A DNA stretch of 64,000 nucleotides from Brevundimonas sp. UBA7506 (GCF_002479495.1 NZ_DLNQ01000005.1:195095-259094), one strand, 5' to 3'. Positions 1 through 9,284 are shown, counted from the first letter of the stretch. Notes: generated by a model not told the origin, from the letters alone. A program made the numbers and translations.

Positions 1-1447
1 GGGTGATCAGGATGACCGCGCCCGTATATTCATTGAGCGCGTCCAGCAGGGCGCGGCGGCTGTCGATGTCCAGGTGGTTGGTCGGTTCGTCCAGGATCAG
101 GATGTGCGGCGCATCCATCGCCACCAGGTTCAGCAGCAGGCGCGCCCGCTCTCCGCCCGACAGGGAGCCGACCGTGGTTTCCTGTTTCTCGAACGGCAGA
201 CCGAACTGGGCCAGACGGCTGCGGCGGCTGCTTTCCGAGGCGTCCGGCATGGCGCGGCGGATGATCTCCAGCGGCGTGTCCGTCGGATCCATGGCCTCGA
301 TCTGGTGCTGGTGGAACCAGCCCACGCGCATCTTGCCGTCGCGATGGAACTCGCCCGTCTCGATGGTCAGGGCCTTGGCGATCAGCTTGGCGAAGGTCGA
401 CTTGCCCGCCCCGTTGACGCCCAGCAGACCGATGCGGTCGTCCAGGTCCATGCGCAGGTTCAGGTTTTTCAGGATCGGCTTGCCCGGCTCATAGCCGACG
501 TTGGCCTTCTCCAGCCGGATCAGCGGCGGGGGCAGGGGGCGTTCGGGCGACGGCAGGGTAAAGGGGGCGACGCGCTCTTCCGGCGGCAGTTCGATGCGCT
601 GCATCTTCTCCAGCCGCTTGACGCGCGACTGGGCCTGGGTCGCCTTGGAGGCCTTGGCCTTGAAGCGGTCGATGAACTTCTGCAGGTGGGCGCGTTCGGC
701 GTCCTGCTTGGACTTGTTGGCCTCCATCAGGCGCAGCTTCTCGGCCCGCGTCTTTTCGAAGGTGTCGTAGTTGCCAGTGTAGAGGTCCAGCTTGCGGTTC
801 GACAGCTGCAGGATGTGGGTGCAGACGCCGTTCAGCAGCTCGCGGTCGTGGCTGATGATCAGGGCCGTGTGCGGATAGCGCTTGAGCCGTTGCTCCAGCC
901 ACAGGGCGCCTTCTAGGTCGAGGTAGTTGGTCGGTTCGTCCAGCAGCAGCATGTCCGGCTCGGCGAACAGGGCGGCGGCCAGGGCCACGCGCATTCGCCA
1001 GCCGCCCGAAAACTCGGCCATCGGGCGGTGCATGTCGTCCTGGCTGAAGCCCAGGCCGACCAGGATTTCCGAGGCGCGCGATGGGGCGCTGTCGGCGTCG
1101 ATCTCGATCAGGCGGCCCCAGATCTCACCCATCTCTTCCGGTTCAGCGGTCTCCAGACGGGTCAGCAGGTCGTGGCGCTCGACGTCGGCTTCCAGAATGG
1201 TGTCCAGCACGCTGACCGGCGTCGCGGGGTGTTCCTGATCCACCGAGCCGATGCGGGCGGTCTTCGGCAGGGAGATTTCGTCGCCGTTGGCGGCCAGTTC
1301 GCCGAGGATCAGCTTGAACAGGGTCGACTTGCCGATGCCGTTGCGGCCGACCAGCCCGACCTTGGACCCCGGGGGCAGGCTGACGGAGGCGTCGTCCAGG
1401 AACTCGCGGCCCCAGGCATTGTAGGTCAGGTTTTTGATCTGCAGCAT
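1..1447 (-). CDS. ABC-F family ATPase (YheS-like), 3' end outside window
   Basis: Soluble twin-ATPase protein of the ABC-F class, which acts on ribosomes rather than in membrane transport. About 482 codons are visible and the frame is still open at the window edge, so the C-terminus is missing. The first nucleotide-binding domain shows Walker [10 protein letters not shown] (residues 34-42), signature FSGGW and Walker [13 protein letters not shown] charged inter-domain linker follows (about 225-295, with the [11 protein letters not shown] stretch). The second domain has GVNGAGKST (about 342), LSGGERARL and [11 protein letters not shown]. No membrane segments are present. The linker resembles E. 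coli YheS more than EttA or Uup, from memory. ATG at 1447 gives the expected MLQIKNL start and is divergent from ndk. Confidence 0.9.
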   Translation of the reverse strand, partial: MLQIKNLTYNAWGREFLDDASVSLPPGSKVGLVGRNGIGKSTLFKLILGELAANGDEISLPKTARIGSVDQEHPATPVSVLDTILEADVERHDLLTRLETAEPEEMGEIWGRLIEIDADSAPSRASEILVGLGFSQDDMHRPMAEFSGGWRMRVALAAALFAEPDMLLLDEPTNYLDLEGALWLEQRLKRYPHTALIISHDRELLNGVCTHILQLSNRKLDLYTGNYDTFEKTRAEKLRLMEANKSKQDAERAHLQKFIDRFKAKASKATQAQSRVKRLEKMQRIELPPEERVAPFTLPSPERPLPPPLIRLEKANVGYEPGKPILKNLNLRMDLDDRIGLLGVNGAGKSTFAKLIAKALTIETGEFHRDGKMRVGWFHQHQIEAMDPTDTPLEIIRRAMPDASESSRRSRLAQFGLPFEKQETTVGSLSGGERARLLLNLVAMDAPHILILDEPTNHLDIDSRRALLDALNEYTGAVILIT

Positions 1448-1483
1448 GGGAACCGGAAAGAAAAAGGCTTACGCGCGGGGATA

Positions 1484-1510
1484 TTGGAAAGATGTGCGGC
1501 GCTCGCTATA
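1484..1510 (+). promoter_or_regulatory. putative ndk promoter
   Basis: TTGGAA (1484-1489), 15-bp spacer, GCTATA (1505-1510). The -10 fits the Caulobacterales housekeeping GCTANA type. Predicted transcript start is near 1517, about 35 nt before the ndk ATG. Inference from motif and position only. Confidence 0.5.
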
Positions 1511-1551
1511 AGCCGCCGACCCTCAAACTCCCAAACAAGAAGTCACTTCCC

Positions 1552-1971
1552 ATGACCGAACGTACCTTCTCGATCATCAAGCCCGACGCCACGCGCCGCA
1601 ACCTGACGGGCGCCATCAACGCCGTGATCGAAGGCGCCGGCCTGCGCATCGTCGGTCAACGCCGCATCAAGCTGACCGAAGCCCAGGCCAAGAAGTTTTA
1701 CGAAGTGCACGCCGAGCGTCCCTTCTACGGCGAACTGGTCGGCCAGATGATCGCCGAGCCGGTCGTCGTCCAGGTGCTGGAAGGCGACAACGCCGTCGCC
1801 AAGTACCGCGAAGTCATGGGCGCCACGAACCCGAACGACGCCGCTGAAGGCACGATCCGCAAGCTGTTCGCCCTGTCGATCGGCGAGAACTCGGTCCACG
1901 GTTCGGACTCGCTGGAAAACGCAGGCATCGAAATCGCCCAGTTCTTCACCGACGCCGACATCGTTGGCTAA
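1552..1971 (+). CDS. ndk: nucleoside diphosphate kinase
   Basis: Transfers the gamma phosphate between nucleoside triphosphates and diphosphates through a phosphohistidine intermediate, balancing NTP and dNTP pools in the cytoplasm. The product is 139 aa, the normal family length. The N-terminus reads [12 protein letters not shown], and the catalytic His is H116 in the motif [10 protein letters not shown]. The ATG at 1552 is chosen over an upstream in-frame start at 1492 because the extra 20 residues match nothing in the family and would lie over the predicted promoter. The gene stands alone, with a promoter upstream and a strong terminator after it. Confidence 0.97.
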   Translation: MTERTFSIIKPDATRRNLTGAINAVIEGAGLRIVGQRRIKLTEAQAKKFYEVHAERPFYGELVGQMIAEPVVVQVLEGDNAVAKYREVMGATNPNDAAEGTIRKLFALSIGENSVHGSDSLENAGIEIAQFFTDADIVG

Positions 1972-2015
1972 GGTTTGAATAGGCCGCCCTTGCGCGGCCT
2001 AGCGAGAGCATAAAG

Positions 2016-2055
2016 ACGGCCCGTCTCCGGAACCGGAGGCGGGCCGTTTCGTTTT
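2016..2055 (+). terminator. rho-independent terminator of ndk
   Basis: A 15-bp stem (2016-2030 with 2033-2047, one G-T wobble) closed by a two-base AA loop and followed by TTCGTTTT. A smaller hairpin (AGGCCGC with GCGGCCT, 1981-2000) precedes it. The right half also holds a candidate promoter (see 2029-2053). Confidence 0.85.
2029..2053 (+). promoter_or_regulatory. candidate EcfG/SigT-type general stress promoter
   Basis: GGAACC (2029-2034), 15-bp spacer, CGTT (2050-2053). This matches the alphaproteobacterial EcfG consensus GGAAC-N16/17-CGTT in sequence and spacing. Predicted start is near 2060, about 35 nt before the ATG of the lipoprotein gene at 2096. It lies inside the ndk terminator stem. 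Confidence 0.6.
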
Positions 2056-2095
2056 CACGGTCCTGTTACCTGTTCAGCCACCAAGGAAGACCGCC

Positions 2096-2305
2096 ATGAA
2101 GACGATCCTCAAACTGGCGCCGGCCATCGGCCTCGTGGGCCTTCTGGCCGCCTGCGGCACCACTACGGAACAACGTGCGGCTTCGGGCGCTCTCGGCGGC
2201 GCTGTCGCCGGCCAGGCCATCGGCGGCAATACGGGCGCGACCGTCGCCGGCGCCGCGATCGGTGCGGTTGCAGGCGCCGTGACGACCCCCAAGAAGCCGA
2301 ACTGA
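2096..2305 (+). CDS. small glycine-zipper lipoprotein
   Basis: A 69-aa envelope protein. Residues 1-19 form a lipoprotein signal ending in LLAAC, with Cys20 as the lipidation site. The mature part is almost entirely a glycine-zipper pair (repeats of GxxxG/AxxxG type such as GALGGAVAGQAIGG and GAAIGAVAGAV), followed by a short basic tail, TPKKPN. Such zippers insert into or pack on membranes, and family members are often stress-induced. AAGGAAGA sits 7-13 bases before the ATG. The gene is monocistronic, between two terminators, with an EcfG-like promoter upstream. I infer an outer-membrane stress lipoprotein; no specific function can be read. Confidence 0.85.
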   Translation: MKTILKLAPAIGLVGLLAACGTTTEQRAASGALGGAVAGQAIGGNTGATVAGAAIGAVAGAVTTPKKPN

Positions 2306-2331
2306 TTTCGCCCGAGCCTTCCAGATACAAG

Positions 2332-2363
2332 AACGGCGTCAGCTGCGGAGCTGACGCCGTTTT
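2332..2363. terminator. bidirectional terminator between convergent genes
   Basis: A perfect 13-bp stem (2332-2344 with 2349-2361), loop GCGG, with T-rich ends on both strands. It separates the lipoprotein gene (+) from the convergent M13 peptidase gene (-). Confidence 0.85.
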
Positions 2364-2387
2364 CGCGTTCGCTATCGGACGCGCCGC

Positions 2388-4457
2388 TTACCAGATGCGG
2401 GCGCGGCTTTCAGGGGCGATGTATTCCGCCTGATCCGGGGTGACGCCGAAGGCGGCGTACCAGGCATCGATATTGCGCGGCGGGGTGGCGGCGCGGGCGG
2501 CGCCCGGCGAATGCGGGTCGGTCGTCAGTTGCTCCTTGAGCGCCGCCTCACGCGACTTCTCGCGCCAGACCTGAGCCCAGCCTAGGAAGACGCGCTGGTC
2601 GCCGGTCAGACCATCGATGACCGGGGCCGGCTGGCCGTTCAGGCTGCGGTGATAGGCGTCCAGGGCCATCAGCAGGCCGCCCAGGTCGGCGATGTTCTCG
2701 CCCATGGTGAGGGCACCGTTGATGTGGACGCCGGGAACAGGCTCCTGAGCGTCGTAGAGGGCCCCCAGCACCTTGGCGCGTTCCTCGAAGCGGGCGGCGT
2801 CTTCGGGCGTCCACCAGTCGCGCAGCACGCCGTTGGCATCCGACTTACGGCCCTGATCGTCGAAGCCGTGGGTGATCTCGTGGCCGATGACGGCGCCGAT
2901 GCCGCCATAGTTGACCGCCGGATCGGCGTTGGGGTCGAAGAAGGGCGGCTGCAGGATGGCGGCCGGGAAGACGATCTCGTTGCGCGGCGGGTTGTAATAG
3001 GCGTTCACCGTCTGGGGCGTCATGCCCCATTCCAGCGGATCGACCGGCTTGCCGATCTTGCCGCGCTTCCAGGCCCAGTCGAAGGCCGAGGCGCGTTCGA
3101 CGTTGCCGTAGAGGTCGCCGGCCGACAGCTCCAGACCGTCATAGCTGCGCCACTTGTCCGCATAGCCGATCTTCACCCCGAACTTGGACATCTTGAGTAG
3201 GGCCTGCTCTCGCGTCGGTTCGCTCATCCAGTCCAGGGCCTTCAGGCGCTCGGTCATGGCGGCGCTGAGGTTGGCGACCAGGGCCTCCATCTGGGTCTTG
3301 GACGAGGCGGGGAAGTGCAGGCGGACGTATTCCTGACCCAGCACCTCGCCCAGCTGGCCGTCGACCAGGGCCACGCCGCGGTTCCAGCGCGGACGGTTCT
3401 CGGGCTGACCGCGCAGGGTCTTGCCGCGGAACTCAAAGCGCGAGTTCACGAAGGAGTCGGACAGGTAGGGGCCGGCCTGATCGACGATCTGGAAGGCTTC
3501 CCACGCCTTCAGCGTGTCCAGCGAGGTGTCGGCGAAGACCTGGGCGATGCCGGGGATGGCGGTGTTTTCCATCAGGACGACGGTCGACACATCAGCGATC
3601 TGGGCGCCTTGCAGGAAGGCGGTCCAGTCAAAGCCGGGGGCCAGCTTGGCCAGGTCAGCGGTCGAGGCCGGGTTGTAGATCTTGTCGATCTGGCGACGCT
3701 CGACCGTGGTCCAGTGCTTCTCGGCGACCTTGGTCTCGAAGGCCAGGATGTCGGAGGAGGCCTGGGCCGGGTTCGACCAGCCCGCAGCCGTCAGGGCGCG
3801 GGTGATGTAGGCGACATAGGCCTCACGCTGAGGCGCGAAGTCGGCCTTCAGATAATAGTCGCGATCGGGCAGGCCGAGGCCGCCCTGGCCCATATAGGCC
3901 GAGTTGAGGTTGGGGTTCTGCAGGTCCTCGAACACGTCGACGCCGAACAGAGAGCCGCCAAAGCCGGCGTGGCTTTCGCCCATCAGGCGGGCCATGGCGC
4001 TGTGGTCGGCGACGGCGCGGACGGCGGCCAGGTCAGCGGTCAGGGGCTGGGCGCCCAGTTGATTGACGCGGGCCTCGTCCATGAAGCTGGCGTAGAGGGC
4101 GCCGACCTTTTGCGCATTGGCGTTGGTCGGGTTGGCGGCGCTGGCTTCGATGATCGATTTCAGCTGGCTCTGGGCGTTTTCATACAGAACGTCGAACGGG
4201 CCGAAACGGGCCTTGTCCGAGGGGATCTCAGTGTTCTTGAGATAGGTCCCGTTGGCGTACTCGTTGAAGTCGTCGCCCGGCTTCACCGCCAGGTCGCGCC
4301 CGTTCAGGTCAAAGCCCCAGGGACGGATTTGCGGCGCGGCAGCAGCGGCGGCGTGGCCGGCATGGCCGGAGTGGGCGTTCTGGGCCGAGGCGGCTTGGGC
4401 GGAGAGCGTGAAGGCGAGCGCCAGGCCGGCGGCGCCCATCAGGCGGGTCTTGGACAT
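2388..4457 (-). CDS. M13 family (neprilysin/PepO-type) zinc metallopeptidase
   Basis: Secreted or periplasmic zinc endopeptidase of 689 aa, usual for family M13. Residues 1-26 form a signal peptide ending SAQAASAQ, then a His-rich stretch (HSGHAGHAA). The M13 N-terminal helical domain follows, with the catalytic domain in the last third: zinc motif HEITH near residue 526 in GAVIGHEITHGFDDQG, and the third-ligand motif GENIADLGG downstream. A late NAYYNPPRNEIVFPA segment is typical of the family. The start is set at 4457 (MSKTRLMGA), 14 codons inside the longest frame, because it begins the signal peptide and has GGAAGA just upstream. Likely role: degrading short peptides in the envelope. Confidence 0.93.
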   Translation of the reverse strand: MSKTRLMGAAGLALAFTLSAQAASAQNAHSGHAGHAAAAAAPQIRPWGFDLNGRDLAVKPGDDFNEYANGTYLKNTEIPSDKARFGPFDVLYENAQSQLKSIIEASAANPTNANAQKVGALYASFMDEARVNQLGAQPLTADLAAVRAVADHSAMARLMGESHAGFGGSLFGVDVFEDLQNPNLNSAYMGQGGLGLPDRDYYLKADFAPQREAYVAYITRALTAAGWSNPAQASSDILAFETKVAEKHWTTVERRQIDKIYNPASTADLAKLAPGFDWTAFLQGAQIADVSTVVLMENTAIPGIAQVFADTSLDTLKAWEAFQIVDQAGPYLSDSFVNSRFEFRGKTLRGQPENRPRWNRGVALVDGQLGEVLGQEYVRLHFPASSKTQMEALVANLSAAMTERLKALDWMSEPTREQALLKMSKFGVKIGYADKWRSYDGLELSAGDLYGNVERASAFDWAWKRGKIGKPVDPLEWGMTPQTVNAYYNPPRNEIVFPAAILQPPFFDPNADPAVNYGGIGAVIGHEITHGFDDQGRKSDANGVLRDWWTPEDAARFEERAKVLGALYDAQEPVPGVHINGALTMGENIADLGGLLMALDAYHRSLNGQPAPVIDGLTGDQRVFLGWAQVWREKSREAALKEQLTTDPHSPGAARAATPPRNIDAWYAAFGVTPDQAEYIAPESRARIW

Positions 4458-4588
4458 CGGGTCTTCCCATATGGCAACATCAAGCGGTCGCCGGTCCACT
4501 CAGGCTGGACCGGTCCGATCGTTCGCGGGGAAACTGCTCCTGCCTGCGACCGCCTGTCGCATTAAAAATCGTTAAGGTGGACGTCGCC

Positions 4589-5179
4589 CTAGTGCGTCAC
4601 GAAAGCCGCCAGTGTCTGCGGATACAGCACATGCTCCGCAGTCTTGACCCGCTCGGCCAGGGTCTCAGCCGTATCGCTCGCCAGGATCGGCACGCGGGCT
4701 TGACCCAAGACCGGGCCTTCATCAACGCCTTCAGTCACGACGTGGACGGTGCAGCCTGCCTCTGCGTCGCCGGCCTCAATGGCGCGGGCGTGGGTGTTCA
4801 GGCCGGGGTAGAGAGGCAGCAGCGACGGGTGGATGTTCAGCATCCGCACCGCCCACTTCTGCACCAGCCAGGGCGTCAGCAGCCGCATGTAGCCGGCCAG
4901 GGCGACGACCTCGACGTTCCGCTCGACCAGCAAGGCGTCGATGGCGCGCTCATGCACCTCGCGATCCTTGCCGAACGCCTTGTGCTCGACCGTCAGGGCC
5001 TCCACCCCGGCGGCGCGGGCCTTCTCCAGCCCCGCCACGTCGGCGATGTTGGAAACGACCACCACCACCTCATAGGGGGCGTCGGCGGCCTGACCTGCGG
5101 CGATCAGCGAGGCCATGTTCGAGCCGGAGCCGGAGATCAGCACCGCCACGCGCGTCTTGGGCTTGCGGGTTTCAGTCAT
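4589..5179 (-). CDS. purN: phosphoribosylglycinamide formyltransferase (GART)
   Basis: Formylates GAR with 10-formyl-tetrahydrofolate, step 3 of purine synthesis. The product is 196 aa. The phosphate-binding loop SGSGSN is at residues 16-21. The catalytic triad is N115, H117 (in LNIHPSLLP) and D153 (in EGVDEGPVL), with the same 36-residue His-to-Asp spacing as in E. coli PurN. The ATG at 5179 (MTETRKPK) is preferred to an upstream start because the 23 extra residues are not family-like. Its usual partner purM lies on the same strand but 1.8 kb upstream, separated by an oppositely oriented peptidase gene. Confidence 0.95.
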   Translation of the reverse strand: MTETRKPKTRVAVLISGSGSNMASLIAAGQAADAPYEVVVVVSNIADVAGLEKARAAGVEALTVEHKAFGKDREVHERAIDALLVERNVEVVALAGYMRLLTPWLVQKWAVRMLNIHPSLLPLYPGLNTHARAIEAGDAEAGCTVHVVTEGVDEGPVLGQARVPILASDTAETLAERVKTAEHVLYPQTLAAFVTH

Positions 5180-5347
5180 GGAGCGGCTCGGGCGACGGAT
5201 CGGGGAGGCGGGAGGGATGCGACCGTCGTCGCCTCTTGGCAAGCCCATGCCGCTGATCAGGGCGTCATAAAGTCCGTTGCCGGACGGCCCCGCTTGGCGT
5301 TAGCGTCCCGCCGCCGGGCTGTCCGGCGCGTGAGGGGGAGTTTCAAA

Positions 5348-6940
5348 ATGCGTCATCTGCTTACTGCTGCCTGTGCGGCGGCCATCCTGGCCGTGCCGAT
5401 GTTTTCCATGGCTCAGGAAGCCTCCGGCGGCGGTTCCGGCCCGGTTCGCTCGGCTTCGGACCGCCTGCGCAACGCCAATGCCGAGCAGATCGAGCGCAAT
5501 TGGGCTCGCGCCACGCCGGAAGAGAAGGAGGTGACGACCAGCCATTCGATCACCGCCCACGGCCGCGCCATGCGCTACAAGGCCACGGCCGGCACCCTGA
5601 CCATCCGCGACGACGCCGGCATGCCGACGGCCAGCCTCTTCTACGTCGCCTATACCCTGGACGGTCAACCGGTCGGACGCCGTCCGGTGACCTATCTCTA
5701 CAACGGCGGGCCGGGCTCGCCGACGGTCTGGCTGCACATGGGCGCCTTCGGGCCGGTGCGGGTGCTGACGGACGATCCGGTGGTCGAGCGTCCGGCGCCC
5801 TTCAACGTCGGTCCCAATGACATGACGCTGCTGGACAAGACCGACCTGGTCTTCATCGACATGGTCGGCGCCGGCTACTCGCGCCCGCTGGCCGAGACGC
5901 CGGGTTCGGCCTTCTGGGGCGTGGATCAGGACGCCGACGCCTTCACCCGCGCCATCATGCGTTACACGACCAAGTTCAACCGCTGGTCCAGCCCCAAGTA
6001 TGTGCTGGGCGAGAGCTACGGCACCCTGCGCACGGGCGCGGTCGCGCATCAGCTGGAAAGTCGCGGCATGTCCCTGAATGGCGTCATTCTGCTGTCGTCC
6101 ATCATGAACTATGGCGTGCGCCAGCCGGGCTATGCGCAGAACTTCATCACCCTGCTGCCGACCTATGCGGCGACGGCCTGGTATCACAACAAGGTGCCGA
6201 ACCGTCCGGCCACGGTCGAGGCTCACGTCCAACGCGCCCGCGACTTCGCCATGGGCCCCTATGCGGCGGCCCTGGCCAAGGGGCACATGATCTCTGACGT
6301 CGAACGCGCCCAGATCGCCCAGCAGATGAGCGAACTGATCGGCGTCTCGCCGACCTTCATCGACAACGCCAACCTGCGGGTCGAGCTGTCGCCGTTCCGC
6401 AAGGAGCTGCTGCGGGATCGTCGCGAGACCATCGGCCGTCTGGACACCCGCTATCTGGGCATGGACGCCGACGCGGTGGGCGGCGAGCCGGAAGAAGACC
6501 CGTCGAGCAGCGCCATCACCGGGGCCTATTTCGGCGTCTTCAACGACTACATCGCCAATACGCTGAACTTCCGCACCGACATGGACTATCGCCAGTCGGC
6601 GCGCGGCCTGCCGGGCTTCAACTGGAACTGGAGCCACCGTCCGCCGGTCGGCGGCCCGCAGACCACGCCGAACACGGCGGTCGATCTGGCCACGACCATG
6701 CGGCGCAACCCGCATCTGAAGGTGCTGGCGCTGAACGGCTACTATGACGCGGCCACGCCCTTCTTCTCAACCGAGTTCGACCTGGCCCAGATGATGCTGG
6801 AGCCCAAGCTGCGCCAGAACCTGGAGTTCACCTACTATGAGGGCGGGCACATGATGTACACGAGCCGCAAGGCGCTGGAGGAACTGCACGTCGATCTGGC
6901 CAAGTTCTACGACGAGACCCAGAACGGCGGGGTTCGCTGA
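5348..6940 (+). CDS. S10-family serine carboxypeptidase-like protein, secreted
   Basis: A 530-aa alpha/beta-hydrolase peptidase with a signal peptide (residues 1-22, ending FSMAQ). The visible S10 hallmarks are the oxyanion-region NGGPGSPT (about residue 119), nucleophile motif GESYG (Ser near 224), the acidic residue in NGYYDAATP and the catalytic His in YEGGHMMY near the C-terminus. A strong GAGGGGGAG lies just before the ATG at 5348; the much longer upstream reading frame runs antisense over purN and is not used. It sits between purN and purM on the opposite strand with its own terminator, so it looks like an insertion into a purMN unit. The substrate is unknown, probably periplasmic peptides. 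Confidence 0.92.
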   Translation: MRHLLTAACAAAILAVPMFSMAQEASGGGSGPVRSASDRLRNANAEQIERNWARATPEEKEVTTSHSITAHGRAMRYKATAGTLTIRDDAGMPTASLFYVAYTLDGQPVGRRPVTYLYNGGPGSPTVWLHMGAFGPVRVLTDDPVVERPAPFNVGPNDMTLLDKTDLVFIDMVGAGYSRPLAETPGSAFWGVDQDADAFTRAIMRYTTKFNRWSSPKYVLGESYGTLRTGAVAHQLESRGMSLNGVILLSSIMNYGVRQPGYAQNFITLLPTYAATAWYHNKVPNRPATVEAHVQRARDFAMGPYAAALAKGHMISDVERAQIAQQMSELIGVSPTFIDNANLRVELSPFRKELLRDRRETIGRLDTRYLGMDADAVGGEPEEDPSSSAITGAYFGVFNDYIANTLNFRTDMDYRQSARGLPGFNWNWSHRPPVGGPQTTPNTAVDLATTMRRNPHLKVLALNGYYDAATPFFSTEFDLAQMMLEPKLRQNLEFTYYEGGHMMYTSRKALEELHVDLAKFYDETQNGGVR

Positions 6941-6956
6941 CAACAGCTCCAAAGAA

Positions 6957-6986
6957 AAAGGCCCCGGTCTCGCGACCGGGGCCTTT
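6957..6986. terminator. bidirectional terminator between S10 peptidase and purM
   Basis: A 13-bp perfect stem (6957-6969 with 6974-6986), loop TCGC, flanked by an A-run upstream and TTT plus TCGTTT downstream, so it can work on both strands for the convergent genes. Confidence 0.88.
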
Positions 6987-7007
6987 GTCGTTTCAGGCGG
7001 GGGAAGC

Positions 7008-8045
7008 TCAGGCGGCTTCCAGCTGTCCGCAGATGAAGGCTTCCTCGCCTGCGTTCAGCAGGGCGGCCAGGACCGGCTCGGCGTTCTCGGGCGAGACGAT
7101 CAGGATGAAGCCGACGCCGCAGTTGAAGGTGCGGCGCAGTTCGTGGTCGGAGATGCCGCCCACCTGACCCAGCCATTCGAAGACGGGGGGCAGAGCCCAG
7201 GCGTTCCAGTCGAACGCGGCCTGCAGGCCCTCGGCGATGCAGCGCGGCGGGTTTTCGATCAGGCCGCCGCCCGTGATGTGGGCCGCGCCCTTGACCAGAC
7301 CCGCCTTCATCAGCGGCAAGACGGGCTTCACATAGATGCGGGTCGGCTCCATCAGGGCCTGGGCCAGCGAGCAGTCCTTGGCGAAGGGGGCGTCGTCGCC
7401 CCAGGCCAGGCCGGACTTCTCGACCACCTTGCGGATCAGCGAGTAGCCGTTGGAGTGCGGGCCCGAGGAGGCCAGGCCGATGATGATATCGCCGGCCTTC
7501 TGCTGGTCCAGATAGGGCAGAACCTGACCGCGCTCGACCGCGCCGACCGAGAAGCCGGCCAGGTCATAGTCGCCGCCCGAATACATGCCCGGCATTTCGG
7601 CCGTCTCGCCGCCCACCAGGGCGCTGCCCGACTGGCGGCAGCCCTCGGCAATGCCGGCGACGACGCGACGCGCGGCGTCCACGTCCAGCTTGCCGGTGGC
7701 GTAGTAGTCCAGGAACATCAGCGGCTCGGCGCCCTGGGCCAGCAGGTCGTTGACGCACATGGCGACCAGATCGACGCCCACGCCGTCATGACGGCCGGTC
7801 TCGATGGCGATCTTCAGCTTGGTGCCGACGCCGTCGGTCGTGGTGACGATCAGCGGGTCTTCAAAACCGGCGGCCTTGAGGTCGAACAGGGCGCCGAATC
7901 CGCCCAGCGAAGCCTCGGCGCCGGGGCGGCGAGTCGACTTGGCCAGGGGTTTGATCGCGTCGACCAACATTTCTCCGGCGTCGATATCCACGCCCGCATC
8001 GGCGTAGGTGAGGCCGTTTTTCAGGGCTTCGGGGGTGTCGCTCAT
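7008..8045 (-). CDS. purM: phosphoribosylformylglycinamidine cyclo-ligase (AIR synthetase)
   Basis: Closes the imidazole ring of AIR from FGAM using ATP, step 5 of purine synthesis. It has 345 aa, the standard length. The family motifs are [10 protein letters not shown] (residues 71-80), the [12 protein letters not shown] loop (about 147-158) and the C-terminal PURM domain with [11 protein letters not shown] [15 protein letters not shown]. The ATG at 8045 gives [21 protein letters not shown], a typical N-terminus. It is divergent from rnd with 81 bp between starts and converges on the S10 peptidase gene. Confidence 0.96.
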   Translation of the reverse strand: MSDTPEALKNGLTYADAGVDIDAGEMLVDAIKPLAKSTRRPGAEASLGGFGALFDLKAAGFEDPLIVTTTDGVGTKLKIAIETGRHDGVGVDLVAMCVNDLLAQGAEPLMFLDYYATGKLDVDAARRVVAGIAEGCRQSGSALVGGETAEMPGMYSGGDYDLAGFSVGAVERGQVLPYLDQQKAGDIIIGLASSGPHSNGYSLIRKVVEKSGLAWGDDAPFAKDCSLAQALMEPTRIYVKPVLPLMKAGLVKGAAHITGGGLIENPPRCIAEGLQAAFDWNAWALPPVFEWLGQVGGISDHELRRTFNCGVGFILIVSPENAEPVLAALLNAGEEAFICGQLEAA

Positions 8046-8089
8046 CGGTCACGGCTCGAAATCGGGGGCGAAAATCTGTCGCAGCGCTC

Positions 8090-8118
8090 TTGCCACGACG
8101 GCGTCGCGCGGGGCTATA
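8090..8118 (+). promoter_or_regulatory. putative rnd promoter, probably giving a leaderless mRNA
   Basis: TTGCCA (8090-8095), 17-bp spacer, GCTATA (8113-8118). Only 8 nt separate the -10 from the rnd ATG at 8127, so transcription would begin at or within 2 nt of the start codon. Confidence 0.5.
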
Positions 8119-8126
8119 GCATCGGA

Positions 8127-9278
8127 ATGACGCCAATCACCACCAATGACGCGCTAATCGACTTCTGCGAACGGCTGGCCAAGGCCCCGTTCATCACGGT
8201 CGACACCGAATTCATGCGCGAGACGACCTACTGGCCCAAGCTGTGCCTGATCCAGGCCGCTTCGCCCACGGACGCCGCCATCATCGACCCGATGGCCGAG
8301 GATCTGGACCTCGAACCCTTCCTCGCCCTGCTGCGCGACGAATCGATCATCAAGGTCTTCCACGCTGCCCGTCAGGACGTCGAGATCTTCAACCGCCTGG
8401 GCGCCATGCCCAAACCCATGTTCGACACCCAGGTCGCCGCCATGGCCGCCGGCTTCGGCGATCAGGTCAGCTATGAGCAGCTGGTCCGCCAGATGCTGCG
8501 TCAGGAACTGGACAAGGGCAGCCGCTTCACCGACTGGGCGCGTCGCCCGCTGTCGGACGCGCAACTGGTCTACGCCCTCGGCGACGTGACCCACCTGGCC
8601 GCCCTCTATCCCAAGCTGCGCGACCGGCTGCAGAAGGAAGGTCGTCTGGACTGGGTCATGTCCGAAATGGGCGCCCTGACCGATCCGGCCCTGTATGACA
8701 CCACGCCCGAGAACGCGTGGAAGAGGCTGAAGCCCAAGAAGTTCAGCGCCAAGTATCTGGCCGCCTTCGTCGCCGTCGCCGTCTGGCGCGAGCGCGCGGC
8801 CCAGGAACGCGACCAGCCGCGCGGCCGTATCCTGAAGGACGAGGGCATCGACGAGATCGCCGTTCAAGCGCCGACCGATCCCGAGGCCTTCAACCGTCTG
8901 CGTTCGGTGCCCAAGGGCTTTGGCGGTTCGCGCCTGGGTCTGGAGCTGGCGGCTGAGCTGAAGCGCGTTCTGGCCGACCCGGAAGCCCACGCGCCCAAGC
9001 TTGAGCGCCCGGCCCACAGCCAGCCGGCCCCGCCCTCGGTCGTCGAACTGTTGAAGGTTCTGCTGAAGGCCAAGAGCGACAACGCGGGCGTGGCGACCAA
9101 GCTGATCGCCAACGTCGCCGATCTGGAAAAGATCGCCAACGACGACAACGCCGACGTAGAGGCCATGAAGGGCTGGCGCCGTCAATTGTTCGGCGACGAC
9201 GCTCTCAAGCTCAAGAAGGGCGAGATCGCCCTGGTGCTGAACGGCTCGCGCGTCGAAGTCGTCGAAATCGAGGGCTAG
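8127..9278 (+). CDS. rnd: ribonuclease D
   Basis: A 3'-5' exoribonuclease that trims tRNA and other stable RNA 3' ends. The product is 383 aa. The DEDD exonuclease domain occupies about residues 8-170: exo I with D26 and E28 in VDTEFMRE, exo II with Asp in AARQDVEIF, and exo III in YALGDVTHLAALYP. An HRDC domain follows at about 210-290 (RERAAQERDQPRGRIL region), then a C-terminal helical part rich in Lys and Glu. No Shine-Dalgarno is evident before the ATG, and the promoter spacing suggests a leaderless message. Confidence 0.95.
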   Translation: MTPITTNDALIDFCERLAKAPFITVDTEFMRETTYWPKLCLIQAASPTDAAIIDPMAEDLDLEPFLALLRDESIIKVFHAARQDVEIFNRLGAMPKPMFDTQVAAMAAGFGDQVSYEQLVRQMLRQELDKGSRFTDWARRPLSDAQLVYALGDVTHLAALYPKLRDRLQKEGRLDWVMSEMGALTDPALYDTTPENAWKRLKPKKFSAKYLAAFVAVAVWRERAAQERDQPRGRILKDEGIDEIAVQAPTDPEAFNRLRSVPKGFGGSRLGLELAAELKRVLADPEAHAPKLERPAHSQPAPPSVVELLKVLLKAKSDNAGVATKLIANVADLEKIANDDNADVEAMKGWRRQLFGDDALKLKKGEIALVLNGSRVEVVEIEG

Positions 9279-9284
9279 TCGGGA

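Noticed and set aside
4562..4575. TTAA-N6-TTAA downstream of purN as a CtrA site
   Set aside because: Spacer is 6 and the site lies far from the likely M13 promoter.
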